A stretch of 64,000 nucleotides of DNA from Siphonodentalium dalli (lineage: Eukaryota; Mollusca; Scaphopoda; Gadilida; Siphonodentaliidae): contig CP136065.1 of NCBI GenBank assembly GCA_032622095.1, forward strand, positions 18,590,134-18,654,133. The letters are read 5' to 3'. The notes below the pieces were generated by a model. The model ran no database searches, was not told the origin of the DNA, and was given only the letters and a program-made list of their open reading frames with translations. Position 1 is the first letter of the stretch. Every line of letters begins with the position of its first letter. This document shows, piece by piece, positions 21,883 through 33,496 of this stretch. The position numbers were made by a program, and so were the translations under genes.

Positions 21883-23524
21883 TTGGAAAGAATTGTTTGG
21901 GATTACTCAGATGCAAATTATGATGCTATAAATGATCAAATTAACAAATGGAATTTCAGAAAGGAACTAAAAAACTTGCCCCTAAACCAAATAACCAATA
22001 AAGTAACTGATGTAATAATGCAGACTGTTAAAGAAAATATCCCACAAACAAGTGAAAATAAGAAGTGATACCCCACCTTCGTTAACCTGTGGTATTAGAA
22101 AAAGAAAGAGGTCACATAAATTGGCCAAGAAAACACAAAATATAAATAACTGGGCAAAATTCCGAACTATTCGTAATGAAGTTGTAGATGCAATAAGGAA
22201 AGCTAAAAGGGACTACATATCTAAGAATGAAATAATACTAAATAATGAAAACACTGAATCTTCAATATGGTGGAAAACGATGAATACATTTGTCATGAAT
22301 GAAACTCGTAAACAAATCCCCCATTGCAGTCGAACGGTAGCTTCCTGACAGACAACTTTCAGAAAGCTGAATGCCTTAACACTCACTTTTGTGAGATATC
22401 ATCATTAAATGATAAGAATAGATTAGTGCCAAAATTGGATCATGATAAGGGAAAACCCAAACTTGACCACATAAAATTAAATTATGATGATGTATTCACT
22501 GCATTAAAATCACAAAATCCAGCAAATGCAATTGGACCGACCCAATTAGCCCCAAGGTACTCAAATACTGTGCTGAATCCCTGTGTGCACCTTTGTGACA
22601 TATATTCAACATATTTCTGGAAAATTCATTTTTTCCATCTGAGTGGAAACAAGCTAACGTTGTCCCTATATTTAAGAAAGGTGACCCAGCTATTCCAAGT
22701 AACTACCGACCAGTATCATTACTCAGTTGTTTGTCAAAGGCATTTGAAAGATGCATATATAATAAAGTAATAACATTTATCCATGGACATAGGCTAATTT
22801 CAAATTTACAACTGGCTTCACTGCAGGTGATGGCGCGGTATTCCAGTTAACGGATATATATGACCATATTAGCAACTCACTTGACAATGGGAAAGAAGTT
22901 CAGTGCACTTTTATGGATATAAGTAAGGCCTTCGATAAAGTATGGCATATGGTTTAATAAGCAAATTGGAATTCATTGGAATCGAAGGCAAATTACTGAG
23001 GCTGATGCAAAACTATCTTTCTCATAGAGAGCAACGTGTAGTGCTAGAAAATACTACATCAGAGTGGGGTAAGATCAATGCCGGGGTCCCTCAGGGATCT
23101 ATAATTGGGCCTTTACTCTTTCTTATTTACATAAATGACATAACAGATGGTGTTATCAGTAATATATGTTTGTTTGCTGATGACACTTCAATATATCTAG
23201 CAGTGGAAGACCCAGTGCTAGCTGCAAACATATTAAATGAGGATACGAACAAAATCTCAGATTGGGCAAACAAATGGTTGGTTACTTTCAACCCTAAAAA
23301 CAGAGACTATGTTGATTTCCCGTAAAAAGAATGAGACTTACCATCCAACTCTTAACCTATCTGGAGTGACATGGAAAAGAGTGGGTATCCTTAGAAAACA
23401 TAAATTTCAACTACTCAGGAGTGCACTTGAAAGGATATATACTGCGTTCATTCGACCCCTATTAGAATATGCTAGCCCTGTTTGGGACAATTGCTCAGCT
23501 GAAGATTCAAGATTATTAGAATAA
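21883..23524 (+). pseudogene. LINE ORF2, linker and reverse transcriptase
   Basis: Reverse transcriptase motifs occur in order but across several frames: the linker IRKAKRDYISKNE (about 22190), the fingers region NFQKAECLNTHF (22350), PIFKKGDPAIPSNYRPVSLL (about 22660-22720, a shifted frame), FMDISKAFDKVWH (about 22910-22955), GVPQGSIIGPLLFLIYIND (about 23085-23140) and the catalytic FADDTSIY (about 23176-23200). At least four frame changes are needed to join them, so the enzyme cannot be made. Order and spacing are normal for the family. Confidence 0.85.
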
Positions 23525-23529
23525 TTACA

Positions 23530-24238
23530 ATATGAAGCTGCCAGAATTGTCACTGGGGTAACAAGAAGCTTAAAAAAGGAAAAACTCCTTGAAGAGGCCG
23601 GGTGGGAGACACTTGCAGCCCGCAGAAAAGAGGCCAAACTGATACAATTTCTGAAAATGAAAATTGGTAAAGCACCATCCTATCTCTACCACATATTCCA
23701 CAAAACGTCGCGATCAGCAGACAACTATGATATGAGATATATTCCCCTACGGGTATCGCCATATAATTGCAATGCTTACAGGGACACTTTTCTCCCTTCA
23801 ACAACTATCGAATGGAACAGATTGTCTGATGATGAAAAAAACTGTACCACTTTAGAAGAATGTAAATCACTTATATACACAGATGCGTCCGAACTAAAAT
23901 CTTATTATTACACGGCAACTAGTAGAGAAAGCCAAATTTATCATACTAGGATAAGAACGAAGTGTAGCAATTTGAATTCAGATTTGAAAGAAAATTACCT
24001 CAAAGATGACCCATCATGTGCATGTGGAAGCATTGAAACTGCGGAGCACTACCTCTTATACTGCCGACTATTTAGGGAGCAAAGAATAAAATTCCTTGAG
24101 AACTTACCATATACTCTAACATGTGATATACTACTGAAAGGATCTGATAACTTATCAGCGGAAGAAAATGAGAACATATTTCTAGCAGTTGGACTCTATA
24201 TTGACAGAACCGGTAGATTTCATAAATACTGCCACTGA
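23530..24238 (+). pseudogene. LINE ORF2, C-terminal domain with zinc-knuckle-like motif
   Basis: After the RT core, the frame at 23657-24238 ends naturally at a TGA. It carries PSYLYHIFH, RVSPYNCNAYRDTFLPST, WNRLS and then CACGSIETAEHYLLYCRLF, the CxC..H..C-type motif at the end of L2/Jockey-group ORF2 proteins. It needs a frame change to connect to the upstream RT part because of a TAA at 23521-23525. Confidence 0.8.
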
Positions 24239-24814
24239 CCAGCTTGATTGGCTCTGAGGTCTAAATGTATATTACACATTGGCAACTGCACTGCTGACAA
24301 ATTCAATCCAGTTATATAATATGCACCATTTATTATATACATACACGTAGCACAGCACATGTGGGATTTCCAATTGTCCTTTTTGTTTCTTTATTAATAT
24401 TAAATTATTCTAGTTCACTTTAAAACATCCTAGTCATACACAATTGACTGATAAGAGTATCATATATATACAGTTCATGTCCAACTTCAGTTATAATATA
24501 TTTTCGAAATCTTTTACCCATTCATGATTTTCCTTTAAAGATGACCATGTGCTAATTTTCACCTGAACCAGAAGTAAAAAAGCTAATTTGGCATATAGTA
24601 ACAAATATTTAACCATAATGAAAATTAAATAATTTCTGATTCAGAAGCAACACACTGATGAGATGGCTTTAAAAAAGCATTTTGCTTGTTGCCAGATCCT
24701 CCATATCTCACAATTGAAAAACTCACCAAAAACAAGAAACTAAAAATTGCACTTATTATTATGTAATTATTATGTATACATGTATGTGAGAGCTAGAATA
24801 AATATTGTTTACAC
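24239..24814 (+). other. LINE 3' UTR
   Basis: AT-rich, non-coding, ending GAATAAATATTGTTTACAC directly before the target-site duplication. The same terminal phrase occurs at about 2045 in the truncated LINE, so the two belong to related families. Confidence 0.7.
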
Positions 24815-25401
24815 CAACAGTGTTATGTCGACAGCTATATGTAATCTTCTTTAGTGTTCACAAAATGGCAATCCCATCTTTCTGTCATAATCAAACTTTC
24901 AGCTAATCGACCGTGGTTAAATGTGAGTCGGAAAAAAGCGATGTTCTGTTGATTTTTCATTGAGGCTGTTATAAGTACTTCGTCAGAATATCTCAATGTA
25001 GATACCGTAAAAAGTTATTATTGATTTGTTTTGACAGTTAATCGTCCCTTTGTCCGTTTGGATTATGGACGCATGTAGTCATTGTAATAATGCATATTAA
25101 TGGCGACATTATATAGCACATAGTTATGATGTCAGGGTTATATTAACGGGTCTATCCTGTTCATCCGGCAGGCACGGATTAATTACTCGGCCGGCGAGGA
25201 TTATCGTCCGTATCAAAACACACTCGGTCGGTGTTGTCTCAGCATGTGCTGTTTGTGGTGAATAAGGTTTAGCATGAACGATATTAAGTTTATTCGTTTA
25301 ACGCGTGTGATTTTTTTTGTAAAGCGGTACTATGAGCGGTTCTAAGTAGAGTTCACTGCTGATATATATACCGTTACCGTTGCCATTCTGGCATAAACAC
25401 A

Positions 25402-25536
25402 ATGGCAAGTGCTCAAGTTAACGTAAATTATATTCCAAATACCAGAGGTGGAAAGAATCTAGTATACAATGATTATACATTCTGCATAAAATCAAAGAGA
25501 GATCAGCGAATACATTGCGATGTTGCAAGACAATAG
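25402..25536 (+). pseudogene. Possible FLYWCH zinc-finger remnant near the right end of the hAT-like element
   Basis: A 44-codon frame begins ATGGCAAGTGCTCAAG and reads IPNTRGGKNLVYNDYTF, which fits the start of a FLYWCH domain (x-x-R-G-G-x-x-L-V-x-x-x-Y-x-F). The later YWRC portion is missing and the frame stops at 25534-25536. FLYWCH domains are common in Mutator-like transposase genes and their derivatives, so this may be what remains of the element's own or a captured gene. Similarity is short and the call is tentative. Confidence 0.4.
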
Positions 25537-25871
25537 GTTAATCAGCCGATTGTGAATCACGACGGATTAATTTATGGCTCGTTGATTTCAGCAGTAATAA
25601 AAGGCGATATTAAACGTAGTTTCCAGGCAGGTGTCGCTTAGATATTTATTGCTACTTTGACATTTATTAAAAATACTGACTTGCTTTTCAAGTAGCTCAT
25701 TTTACCTGTGTCTGTGGTTAGTTTTTAATAAAGAAAAAAACACGATAATTTCCCCAATTATACGCGCTATTATATTTGGCAAATATGTTTTTAATTTGGC
25801 AAAAAATAATTTCATTTGGCAAAATGTTTGGCAACAGTACATTTTCGTCCAGCGCCAACCCTGGTGCTGAT

Positions 25872-26335
25872 TGGCAAAAAAGCAACACAACGGTACAATC
25901 GTCATCATACCGTTGTGAAATGATATTTATTTGTTGCAATTTGCCGTACACTAACAAATCAGGGGAATGGCAATTTGCATGATAATGCTCCTGTAATGTG
26001 CCATACACCATATATAATTATCTTTTTCGGCAATAATTTTAAAAATCAGCCGAAAAACTCGTGTTTAATTTGGTGCTATATAAGCCATTATGGACATTTC
26101 ATGTGTTGTGTGTGTTTAGCTCTATTCACACTCTTATACGTTTTAAGTATAAGATATTCTGTATTTATGAGACCTAGTTGCAGACGATCCGTGGATTTGA
26201 CATAATAATCGTGATTTATCAGTACGTACTTTATTGCAAATATTTATAAATAGTAGATGTTAAAAGTATAGTATACTTCTGAAGTCTTCAGAGTGAATTT
26301 AATGTTCCTAGCTTGTCCTCGTATTTAGATATAAT
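25872..26335. other. Non-coding, no recognised feature
   Basis: Sequence between the outer transposon and the next repeat; nothing recognised. Confidence 0.4.
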
Positions 26336-26339
26336 CAAC

Positions 26340-26660
26340 ATTATGTGAAAAATTTCGAAATTTAATGTACACGGTGATAGTTGTCAGCTTCATCTTGGTT
26401 ATGAACATATGATCCGGAATTCATCTCAGCCCAATTGTTCATTGATCAACATGCATGACATTCTCAAATATAGCCAGGTATTCATGGGTAGTTGCTATTT
26501 TAAATGAAAATGATCATTAAATTTCACGAACCGAGAATAATTAAGTCTTCTCTCATGATCTTCAGATATGATTTCATGGATATATGAACTTCACTTTTGA
26601 AAACAAATATATTTTAAAGAAGTTCTTGGTACCTGAAACAGTCAACTTTTAAATGTTTCA
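26340..26660 (+). repeat. Dispersed repeat copy B
   Basis: Shares CATCTTGGTTATGAACAT, CATCTCAGCCCAATTGTTCATTGA and GATATGATTTCATGGATATATGAAC with copy A (3700-3960) and, in reverse complement, with copy C (59640-60000). Confidence 0.6.
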
Positions 26661-26689
26661 TGCCATAAAAGTGAAGTAAATCTATATCT

Positions 26690-28160
26690 ATATTTGCGAA
26701 TGTCTGTCTGTTCTATAGAAATTTACGGGGGGGGGGTCTGGATGGCACCAATGGGGTCTAACAAGGGTAACTTTTTATCATTTTCTAAAGTGACGCTGTT
26801 GTTGTCCAGGGAAGAAAGGGGGGGGGCAGGAAAATATATTGACGCAGAGTTCCACCAAACGTATACATAATCATCTCCACGATAAGAGGATTATAAAATG
26901 GTGTGACTTAAAAAAATGTCACAAGTGGCGCCGTTCGCGTCAGGAGCATGGAAGGGGAGAGCGGCACCAACATTGATAAAAATATGCTTAGCGCCGATTT
27001 CCACAAAATTGATACACATTCTTCTCTGATACAAGGAATCTAATTGTGTGATTTCAAGACTTAAAATTGGTGCCGTTTGGATGAGAGATGGGGTTTGGGG
27101 GTTACTAAATTTGATTAGAATTTGTTTAGTAGCCGATTACCACAAAACTTATGCATAATCATCTCCATGCTATCATTAGTCAGTGGTGTGGCTTAAAGAT
27201 GTCAAAAGTGACATCATTCGAGGCAGAGGTGCACCAAAGGATACCAACATTGATAACAAATGACAAATTGGTGCAGTTTGCGTGAGAGATGGGAGGCATT
27301 AAATTTGATAAGAATGTTTTAGTCGCCGATCAGTCGACGAGGACACTAAATTTTATACGAATGTGTTTATAGTCGCCGATTTTCGCCAATTGTATATATA
27401 GTCATGTTCATAGTGAGTCTAATTGTGTGGTTTAATAATGTTAAAAGTGGCGGCGTTTGAGTCAGGATAGGGAGGGGAGGGTCACCAAAACTAATAAAAA
27501 AATGTTTAGCGCCAATCACAACCAAATTCATACACGAACCAATTAAATGGCACATAAAGTGTCTAACAGGGGTATCTTTTTCCTAGGAAGATAATGGTAT
27601 GGGTAAAACGTTTCTAAAGTAAGTAAGGCTGTTGGTGTCAGGGGTAGAAAATGGGAGGGGCAGCAAAATTAATGAAAAAAGGACTATTTTAGCGCCGATT
27701 CTCACCAAATAGAATGTAGATACATATTCTTTTCCAACATACGAGGAGTCTAAGACGCCAAATTGTCGCCATTTGGGCGAGAGATCGGGGATGAGGAACT
27801 ACATTTTATAAGAATTTGTTTAGTTGCCAATTACCACGAAACTTATAATCATCTCCATGGCGTCTAAAGGACGTGGTTTAAATGTAAACAGTGCCGCCAT
27901 CCGAGTCATCAATGGGTAGGGGCATAAAAGCTGATACAAATATATTTAGCACTTATGTCCGCCAAATTCATACACGTTCTTCTCCAATGACACGAGGAAT
28001 CAAATCAGGTGCGTTAAAGACGACGCATTCTTGCTTGCGTTTGGGTCAGGGATAGAAAGAGGAGGGGCGCTAACATTGATAAGAATATTTTAGTCGCCGA
28101 TATCTGCCAAAGTTATATATAGTCATCTCCATAATTCGTTCTAATGAGTTATTTAGCGTT
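26690..28160. repeat. Degenerate tandem repeat array, about 10 units of about 140 bp
   Basis: Recurring phrases are TCGCCGATTNCCACCAAA, CATACACNTTCTTCTCCAA, ATAATCATCTCCATG and TGGCGNCGTTNGNGTCAGG, spaced about 120-150 bp. Short poly-G runs (26727, 26819) interrupt it. Units are strongly diverged. The same family appears at 5810-6300. Confidence 0.65.
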
Positions 28161-28372
28161 CAAATTTCACAACCTCGACAGATGGTGACCGAATTATGTC
28201 ACTTGAATAATTATATCTTTTCAACTGTCATATGTATATGGGGACGGAAATGAGGGCATTCATATATGAGCTAGCAAAACAAATACATAGAAGAAAGTAT
28301 TAAAAGTATATTTATCATTCTGAAAAAAAGATATTATTAAGATACATATATTCTTGCAAAATGAGGAACCAT

Positions 28373-28590
28373 GAACAGTTCGGGGATGTCATGTTAGAAT
28401 TACTCATGTATTATTACACAGTTGAGTGAACAGTCCGGGGATGTCATGTTAGAATTACTCATGTATTATTACACAGTTGAGTGAACAGTCCGGGGATGTC
28501 ATGTTAGAATTGCTCATGTATTATTACACAGTTGAGTGAACAGTCCGGGGATGTCATGTTAGAATTGCTCATGTATTATTACACAGTTAA
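28373..28590. repeat. 55-bp tandem repeat, 4 copies
   Basis: The unit starting CGGGGATGTCATGTTAGAAT and ending CACAGTTGAGTGAACAGTC begins at 28381, 28436, 28491 and 28546. Copies differ by one or two bases (ACTCATG / GCTCATG), so the array is young. Confidence 0.95.
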
Positions 28591-28866
28591 GTATGTCCTA
28601 TTCAATATATTTTCAAAAAAGATACAATTTGTCAAGAGAGATGGAAATGTTGAGAATAGTGCACGACATCAACAGTGTCATTCAAAAACCGACCGCAGTA
28701 GACCCACCTAGGACAAAAACATGTGATAATTGGATTATGTATTGAATAATGCTGTGTGTTGATGTACTCATAAGCGTGCCAATCTGAAGGATATCTTAAT
28801 GCGGTGAAGACGGCAGGTTATTGTTATTTTTTATACATATCGCACATTATTTCCTTGATTTAGTGC
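28591..28866. other. Non-coding, no recognised feature
   Basis: Nothing recognised. Confidence 0.35.
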
Positions 28867-28873
28867 GGCAATT

Positions 28874-29314
28874 GGGATGATGGGGTCATCGTCACAAGGC
28901 ATCGATCTCATTTGTAGCCAGCTTTTCGAATTGATCACAAATGTAGCCAGCTTTTCATATTCACGTGGGTTTAGTGAACGAGACTTATTGTTTGGCAAAT
29001 CACATTCTTGAGTAGACTAACATTTATACGGGAGGACATAAACTAAATATTAGTTTATCATTGATATAACTAATGTCATGAAATTGCTCGAGCTCTACTC
29101 CTACAGCCTAATAAAAGAACCCAGTTTTGGAGCATGACGTCGCCATTTTGATATCGTGTTCATGCGATAACGTCATATATTGCTCCATAAAAGGACATAA
29201 TTTGAAACGCTTGCTTTGAATGTGATCGCCTGTAAAAAGCTGGATAAATTTGTGAACGATTTGAAAAGCTGTCTATGAATGTGATCGATGCCTTGTGACA
29301 ATGATCCCATCGGT
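28874..29314. mobile_element. 441-bp MITE with inverted ends and GGCAATT flanks
   Basis: Inverted ends share GTCACAAGGCATCGATC and are preceded by GATGGGGTCAT (left) or GATGGGATCAT (right, inverse). Subterminal AGCCAGCTTTTC / GAAAAGCTG repeats are also inverted. GGCAATT stands on both sides (28867-28873 and 29315-29321) as a probable 7-8-bp TSD. Non-coding. Confidence 0.75.
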
Positions 29315-29321
29315 GGCAATT

Positions 29322-30370
29322 AGTGTGTTCTTCTGATCTTGAATATATCGGAACAGTACCATGAGGAGTGAATAGACTCGATTATCATGTCAAGCAATCA
29401 TACAACTCTTGTTTTCTTAGCAAGACACTGGGTATCTACTCTCCGTGCATTAGTACAGCTAATGGGAGGCGGTGTCGTAGTTACATTTTATCCTCGGTGA
29501 TAATTGTGTAATTGCCATGCACTTATCACTGGCCTTTTCTATGTGGGGTGTCCAACCCTCCATCCGAGTGATTATGTTAGCGTGGTTTATGGTGGAATAA
29601 TCGACTTTAAAACGTATTAAAATAATTTATTGTCAATGCAAAAAAGCACAGTAATGTACAGTACCATTCCATCGATATATACGTAGTTTCCCATTTAACA
29701 CTGTCTTTTTCTAGGTGAGTCCAACCCGTGACCCCAGTGATAAAAGTGGGTTTGCTAATGGCCGGTAATTAAATGACACTGTTAACGTCATGTGGTCACC
29801 GTGTGCAGTCAAATATAGTTACTTATGAGATAAAGAAACCGCTGTCGGTAGCACATGACTTTTCAGAATCCTCCAACACTGTCATCTGACAAGGTTACAT
29901 CTTCCCGATACAGAGGATTTCTTTCATTTTTTAGAACAGACTCATCCTAACATAAACAGATGCTCGGCACATGTAGCTGATATATAAGAACATTTCTTTT
30001 AAACTGAGAATAATTATCCAGTATAGCACCATGAACATACACCTCCATTTCGTTAAAACATATGTTTCTTCATGGAGATGATTACCAGATGTCCTCAAAA
30101 TCGTAGTCTAACCCATTATATCTATTTATAAAATTCAATTGTCTTTTATTTTTGCGAACTAATGTGTTTATGATACCAATAAAATATATTTAAAGTAAAC
30201 AAACAAACGTCAATTCCAACCACGTCGATGTACGATTAAAAAAATTATAACGTCTGAATTACACGCAGTTGTAAATAAATAAATACTCTTTTATTGGCGT
30301 GACGAATTAATCGCGATACACACAATGACAATCACTCCGACTACTTATAATCGATCGATACGAATGACGT
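29322..30370. other. Non-coding, no recognised feature
   Basis: A diverged direct repeat of about 70 bp (around 29521-29590 and 29699-29765, sharing CTTTTTCTA-GGTG and TCCAACCC) is the only structure noticed. Confidence 0.4.
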
Positions 30371-30374
30371 TGGG

Positions 30375-30530
30375 TGATGCCATTATTTTGGATATACAAT
30401 TTATGAGAACACTTTGAGTAAGAGTATTTTCTATTCCCACCAAATGTCCACAGAAGATGGGTTCACATCACTTTAACCTGGGAAACGCCGGGTAACCATG
30501 CTAGTGTGATGTTATAATATCCAATACGTC
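30375..30530 (+). repeat. Dispersed repeat pair member (partner at 7430-7590)
   Basis: Matches the partner through ACTTTGAGTAAGAGTATTTT, ATCACTTTAACCTGGG and CGCCGGGTAACC in the same order. Confidence 0.6.
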
Positions 30531-30846
30531 GATGGTTAAATATTGTGCGACAATAATGGCTGGCCATTAATCCCATGGATGGTATTATAATATCGTTCTT
30601 CTTGTTACCCGTAACCGCGCCCACCCATACCCCCAAAATTCACATGTAAGAAATTACTGACAACTGTCCTTGCCAACATAACAGTAAATCTGTGAAAATC
30701 GTTGTTGTGTCGCTATGATTTGTACATGGCGATTGCTATTCAATTATCACGCCATTGTAAAAGCTTGGACATTTCAGCGGAGGCAGACCTGTTTACCTGA
30801 ATGCGATCATTTAGCTCGAGTTCAGTTACGCGTTAATAGTTAATTA

Positions 30847-31611
30847 GGGTAGATACACACATGCATGTAATCTCTGTAATTATCGTTTTACATGGATCAC
30901 ACAGACGATGTAATATGTGTCCACTGACAACACAATCATTGCCGAATCGTTGAACGCACTGAGTTCTAGTTCCAATTAAGTAGAAATGTAGATAAGCCGT
31001 TGTCTTGGACCGAGTCGCCAGGCCACTTAAAATAATTGTTCGTGGGATAACCCATATGGTAGACTTTCTATTTAAATAATTACCAGTCCTCTCTTATTTA
31101 TAGCAGTGGTGGATCAGGATTTCCCCGACGCATGCAGGGGCTATATATGACCCCGAAAGCTACCAGGCGGGTGTGGCTATCTCTGAGCTATTTAAGTAAA
31201 ACATATCATATTGTACCTTCTTGCCCAGATTATCCGACCGATACATTCAACTAAGTCCCTTAGCGATTTGAAGCTTTCGAGATCCCACCCAAACAAGCAT
31301 CATGGTTGAAAATGTTCTACATCAAGCCTGTATATGCCAGACGTATGGCTTCTGGTGTTCGTGCATTAATAAAATGCCAGATATCACACAGACTTGACTA
31401 ATTTCCGCATCCGTAAGAGAAGACATGTTTTGGACTGGCCTTAAATGTACTGATAGAAGACAGTTTGACTTCGCTTAGCGCTACTCACTTGTCTGGCTTG
31501 TTAACAATGAATCGCTCGCGCGCAGGTGATTAATGTTGTCAATTATTAGTGTGGCCATGTAAAATACATGAATTTTACATACATAAATTACATGCTTGTG
31601 TGTATCCACCC
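30847..31611. mobile_element. 765-bp TIR element with TA target site
   Basis: The left end GGGTAGATACACACATGCAT and the right end (inverse GGGTGGATACACACAAGCAT) match at 18 of 20 positions. TA flanks both ends (30845-30846, 31612-31613). No transposase. The GGGT start and TA TSD resemble the larger element at 44122. Confidence 0.75.
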
Positions 31612-31613
31612 TA

Positions 31614-32351
31614 AGCCATTAAAGCGTTTACATGAACGGCTTTTCTGGTGTTTGGGAAAACACAAAAACAAGGAATAGCACTTCATCGCGCGCATGTAAA
31701 CGACACATAGGTCTCAGTTGCAGACTATTACCCATAACACAGATATATCGATTATTCTAAATTGTGTCCAGTTGAAACATCATTTGAATCTTCCCCCTGT
31801 ACGTCATAGCAATTAAACATATCCCCCCGATTTGCTTATACGGAAGTTTACGCTTCAAACAAATTACCTGTTTCTTGACCAAATATACGATACTACGTCC
31901 ACATTGTACGAAATATTAACAGACCTGACACAGACGGCTTGAATGACAATAAGAAGGCAAACCGTGGTTTACGTAATATGGAATTTTAAATGACGAGAAT
32001 GTGGACAAATTCGGACTAATACTCCCTGCTTGCTCGGTTTGAAGCTATATGTAACATTTCGTGATCACTGTGTTCTAGGCCTGGTCTAGACTATAGTCTA
32101 CGTGAAACTTGGTCCAGACCGTTTGAATTCGCCGTTGATCATGTGTGAGCCCGAGACACAACATGTGCGCTGATCGACATTGGATACGCCTTGTATTGGA
32201 AATTGGTATGTTTTACAACAAATGGGAAACGATTGTAACAATATGATGGTGCTCTAATAGGAGCATGTTTAAGGACGATCCGTCCAACGGATTATCTGGT
32301 GATTAACAACCGACTTTGACAACATCTAACATCCTAGTTTATTTTGTCTAG
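31614..32351. other. Intron sequence before the lectin CTLD exon
   Basis: Non-coding. A pyrimidine tract TTATTTTGTCTAG (ending 32351) is the acceptor used to start the next exon. Confidence 0.45.
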
Positions 32352-32540
32352 TTTACAAGCACGGTGAGTATTTCTACTTGTTCCGTCAGAAGACACAACG
32401 GGCGTGGAAAATCTACAATTCCCCGATGATCACGTGGGAGGCGGCGAGACTGGAATGCACAACACAGGACGGAGAGCTACTCAAGATGGAGGATGCAGGC
32501 TCGGTGGACATATTCAATGACGTACAAAACAGATTCCCAG
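32352..32540 (+). CDS. C-type lectin-like gene, exon 2 (first half of CTLD)
   Basis: The exon follows TCTAG and ends before GTATTT. After two leading bases it reads YKHGEYFYLFRQKT, AWKIYNSPMITWEAARLECT and GELLKMEDAGSVDIFNDVQ. This is the N-terminal half of a CTLD: the W-x-x-A-R-x-x-C helix 1 motif with the first core cysteine, the G-E-L-L-K strand and the helix 2 start. One base (G) is left at the end. It joins the first two bases (AT) of the exon at 58371 to make GAT, giving NRFPDAMDTG without a shift. An alternative acceptor (ACAAG, exon from 32360) would fit a direct phase-0 join to exon 1. Function: sugar or ligand binding by a secreted protein, inferred. Confidence 0.8.
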
Positions 32541-33488
32541 GTATTTTAGATTCTAAATAATTGTGCATATCACTAGTTGAATATGCATGTATCTTGTATT
32601 AGCTATGCCCTTTCGGTCTGGACTCATCCTGGCATCCAGGTAACTTCAAATCCTCGCAGAGACTTTTTATTTTAAAATAATTGTGTCATCTATTCATTTA
32701 TCTGCAGAATAAATATATATGGATATAATTTGAATGGCATTCACGTTAAATATACTCTTGTTTATACTTTATAGGATATACATACAGTGTACGCATTCTC
32801 AATCTCATCAGATGGATCGATTCCCCAGAGATACCAATTATAGGTATCACAATTCTCACAGGTCACTCTACGTGTATGTGTATGCGCTAAATAGCTGTCT
32901 GAAACCAACTGCGCATAGACAGTTTTTTTAAAATACGGATGTAACAGGTAGTTATTTTCCAAATGTAATGACAATTCGAGTTTATAAGCTTGTACTCCAA
33001 ATTCGAGAATATTAAAGCGTGTGTCTGATATTGGTGTATCAATCACATGTAAATATGGATGTAACGGAGAAAACATCAACTTGTTATCCGAGTGCTCTGC
33101 TTGCCTTTATATAATATGTAATTTATTTTATTAGTTGGTCACACGTACTTCTAAATTGGCATATTATATATTCAAGTCTTATTATTTGTAACGAGCTACG
33201 ATAGTGACGGAGAAAACCTTAAAACAACTATTTGAGATCGTTATGAATGTTGTGTCAAATCCACTAAACGGAGACAAGAACACAAAACCTAAATTTTGTC
33301 ATGGTGACAACAGTATATGAGAGTTGCACTATCACATGTTCAAGAATATATTAGGATGTCTTCAATCTTCACCATTGGTTTTATTGATGATAACGGAGAA
33401 AATCGCGATTGCTTGAACATCGCGGTATCTGATTATTTTCTCAGAGAGACGCTTCTCACACTACAACTGGACATATAGGCTGTCGACC
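32541..33488. other. Start of lectin intron 2, no recognised feature
   Basis: AT-rich non-coding sequence; no exon or transposon end recognised before the LINE fragment. Confidence 0.4.
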
Positions 33489-33496
33489 CAATACAA

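Larger units (their letters stand above)
10686..24814 (+). mobile_element. Full-length L2/CR1-like LINE, split by a later insertion
   Basis: The dodecamer CAACAGTGTTAT lies immediately before 10686 and immediately after 24814, marking a single target-primed insertion. Between these points, in order, are a 5' UTR, ORF1, a long spacer interrupted by the TIR element at 13882-19193, ORF2 (endonuclease, reverse transcriptase, CCHC-like C-terminus) and a 3' UTR ending GAATAAATATTGTTTACAC without a poly-A tail. Excluding the inserted element the LINE is about 8.8 kb. Both ORFs carry frameshifts and stops, so it is dead. The clade is inferred from ORF2 layout and the non-poly-A end. Confidence 0.85.
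10486..25863. mobile_element. hAT-like TIR element (outer layer of a triple nest)
   Basis: The left end reads CAGGGTTCGCGCTG and the right end is the inverse CAGCGCCAACCCTG with one mismatch. The octamer GTGCTGAT flanks it perfectly on both sides (10478-10485 and 25864-25871). CAGGG-type termini with an 8-bp TSD are typical of hAT elements, although P and Mutator-type elements can also make 8-bp TSDs. Without the LINE inserted in it, the element is only about 1.24 kb (10486-10685 plus 24827-25863) and has no transposase, so it is a non-autonomous element. Related copies or ends occur at 13882 and 18240-19193. Confidence 0.85.

Noticed and set aside
28381-28590. Possible CRISPR-like array
   Set aside because: The 55-bp units are contiguous and near identical with no unique spacers; it is a simple tandem repeat in a eukaryotic intron.
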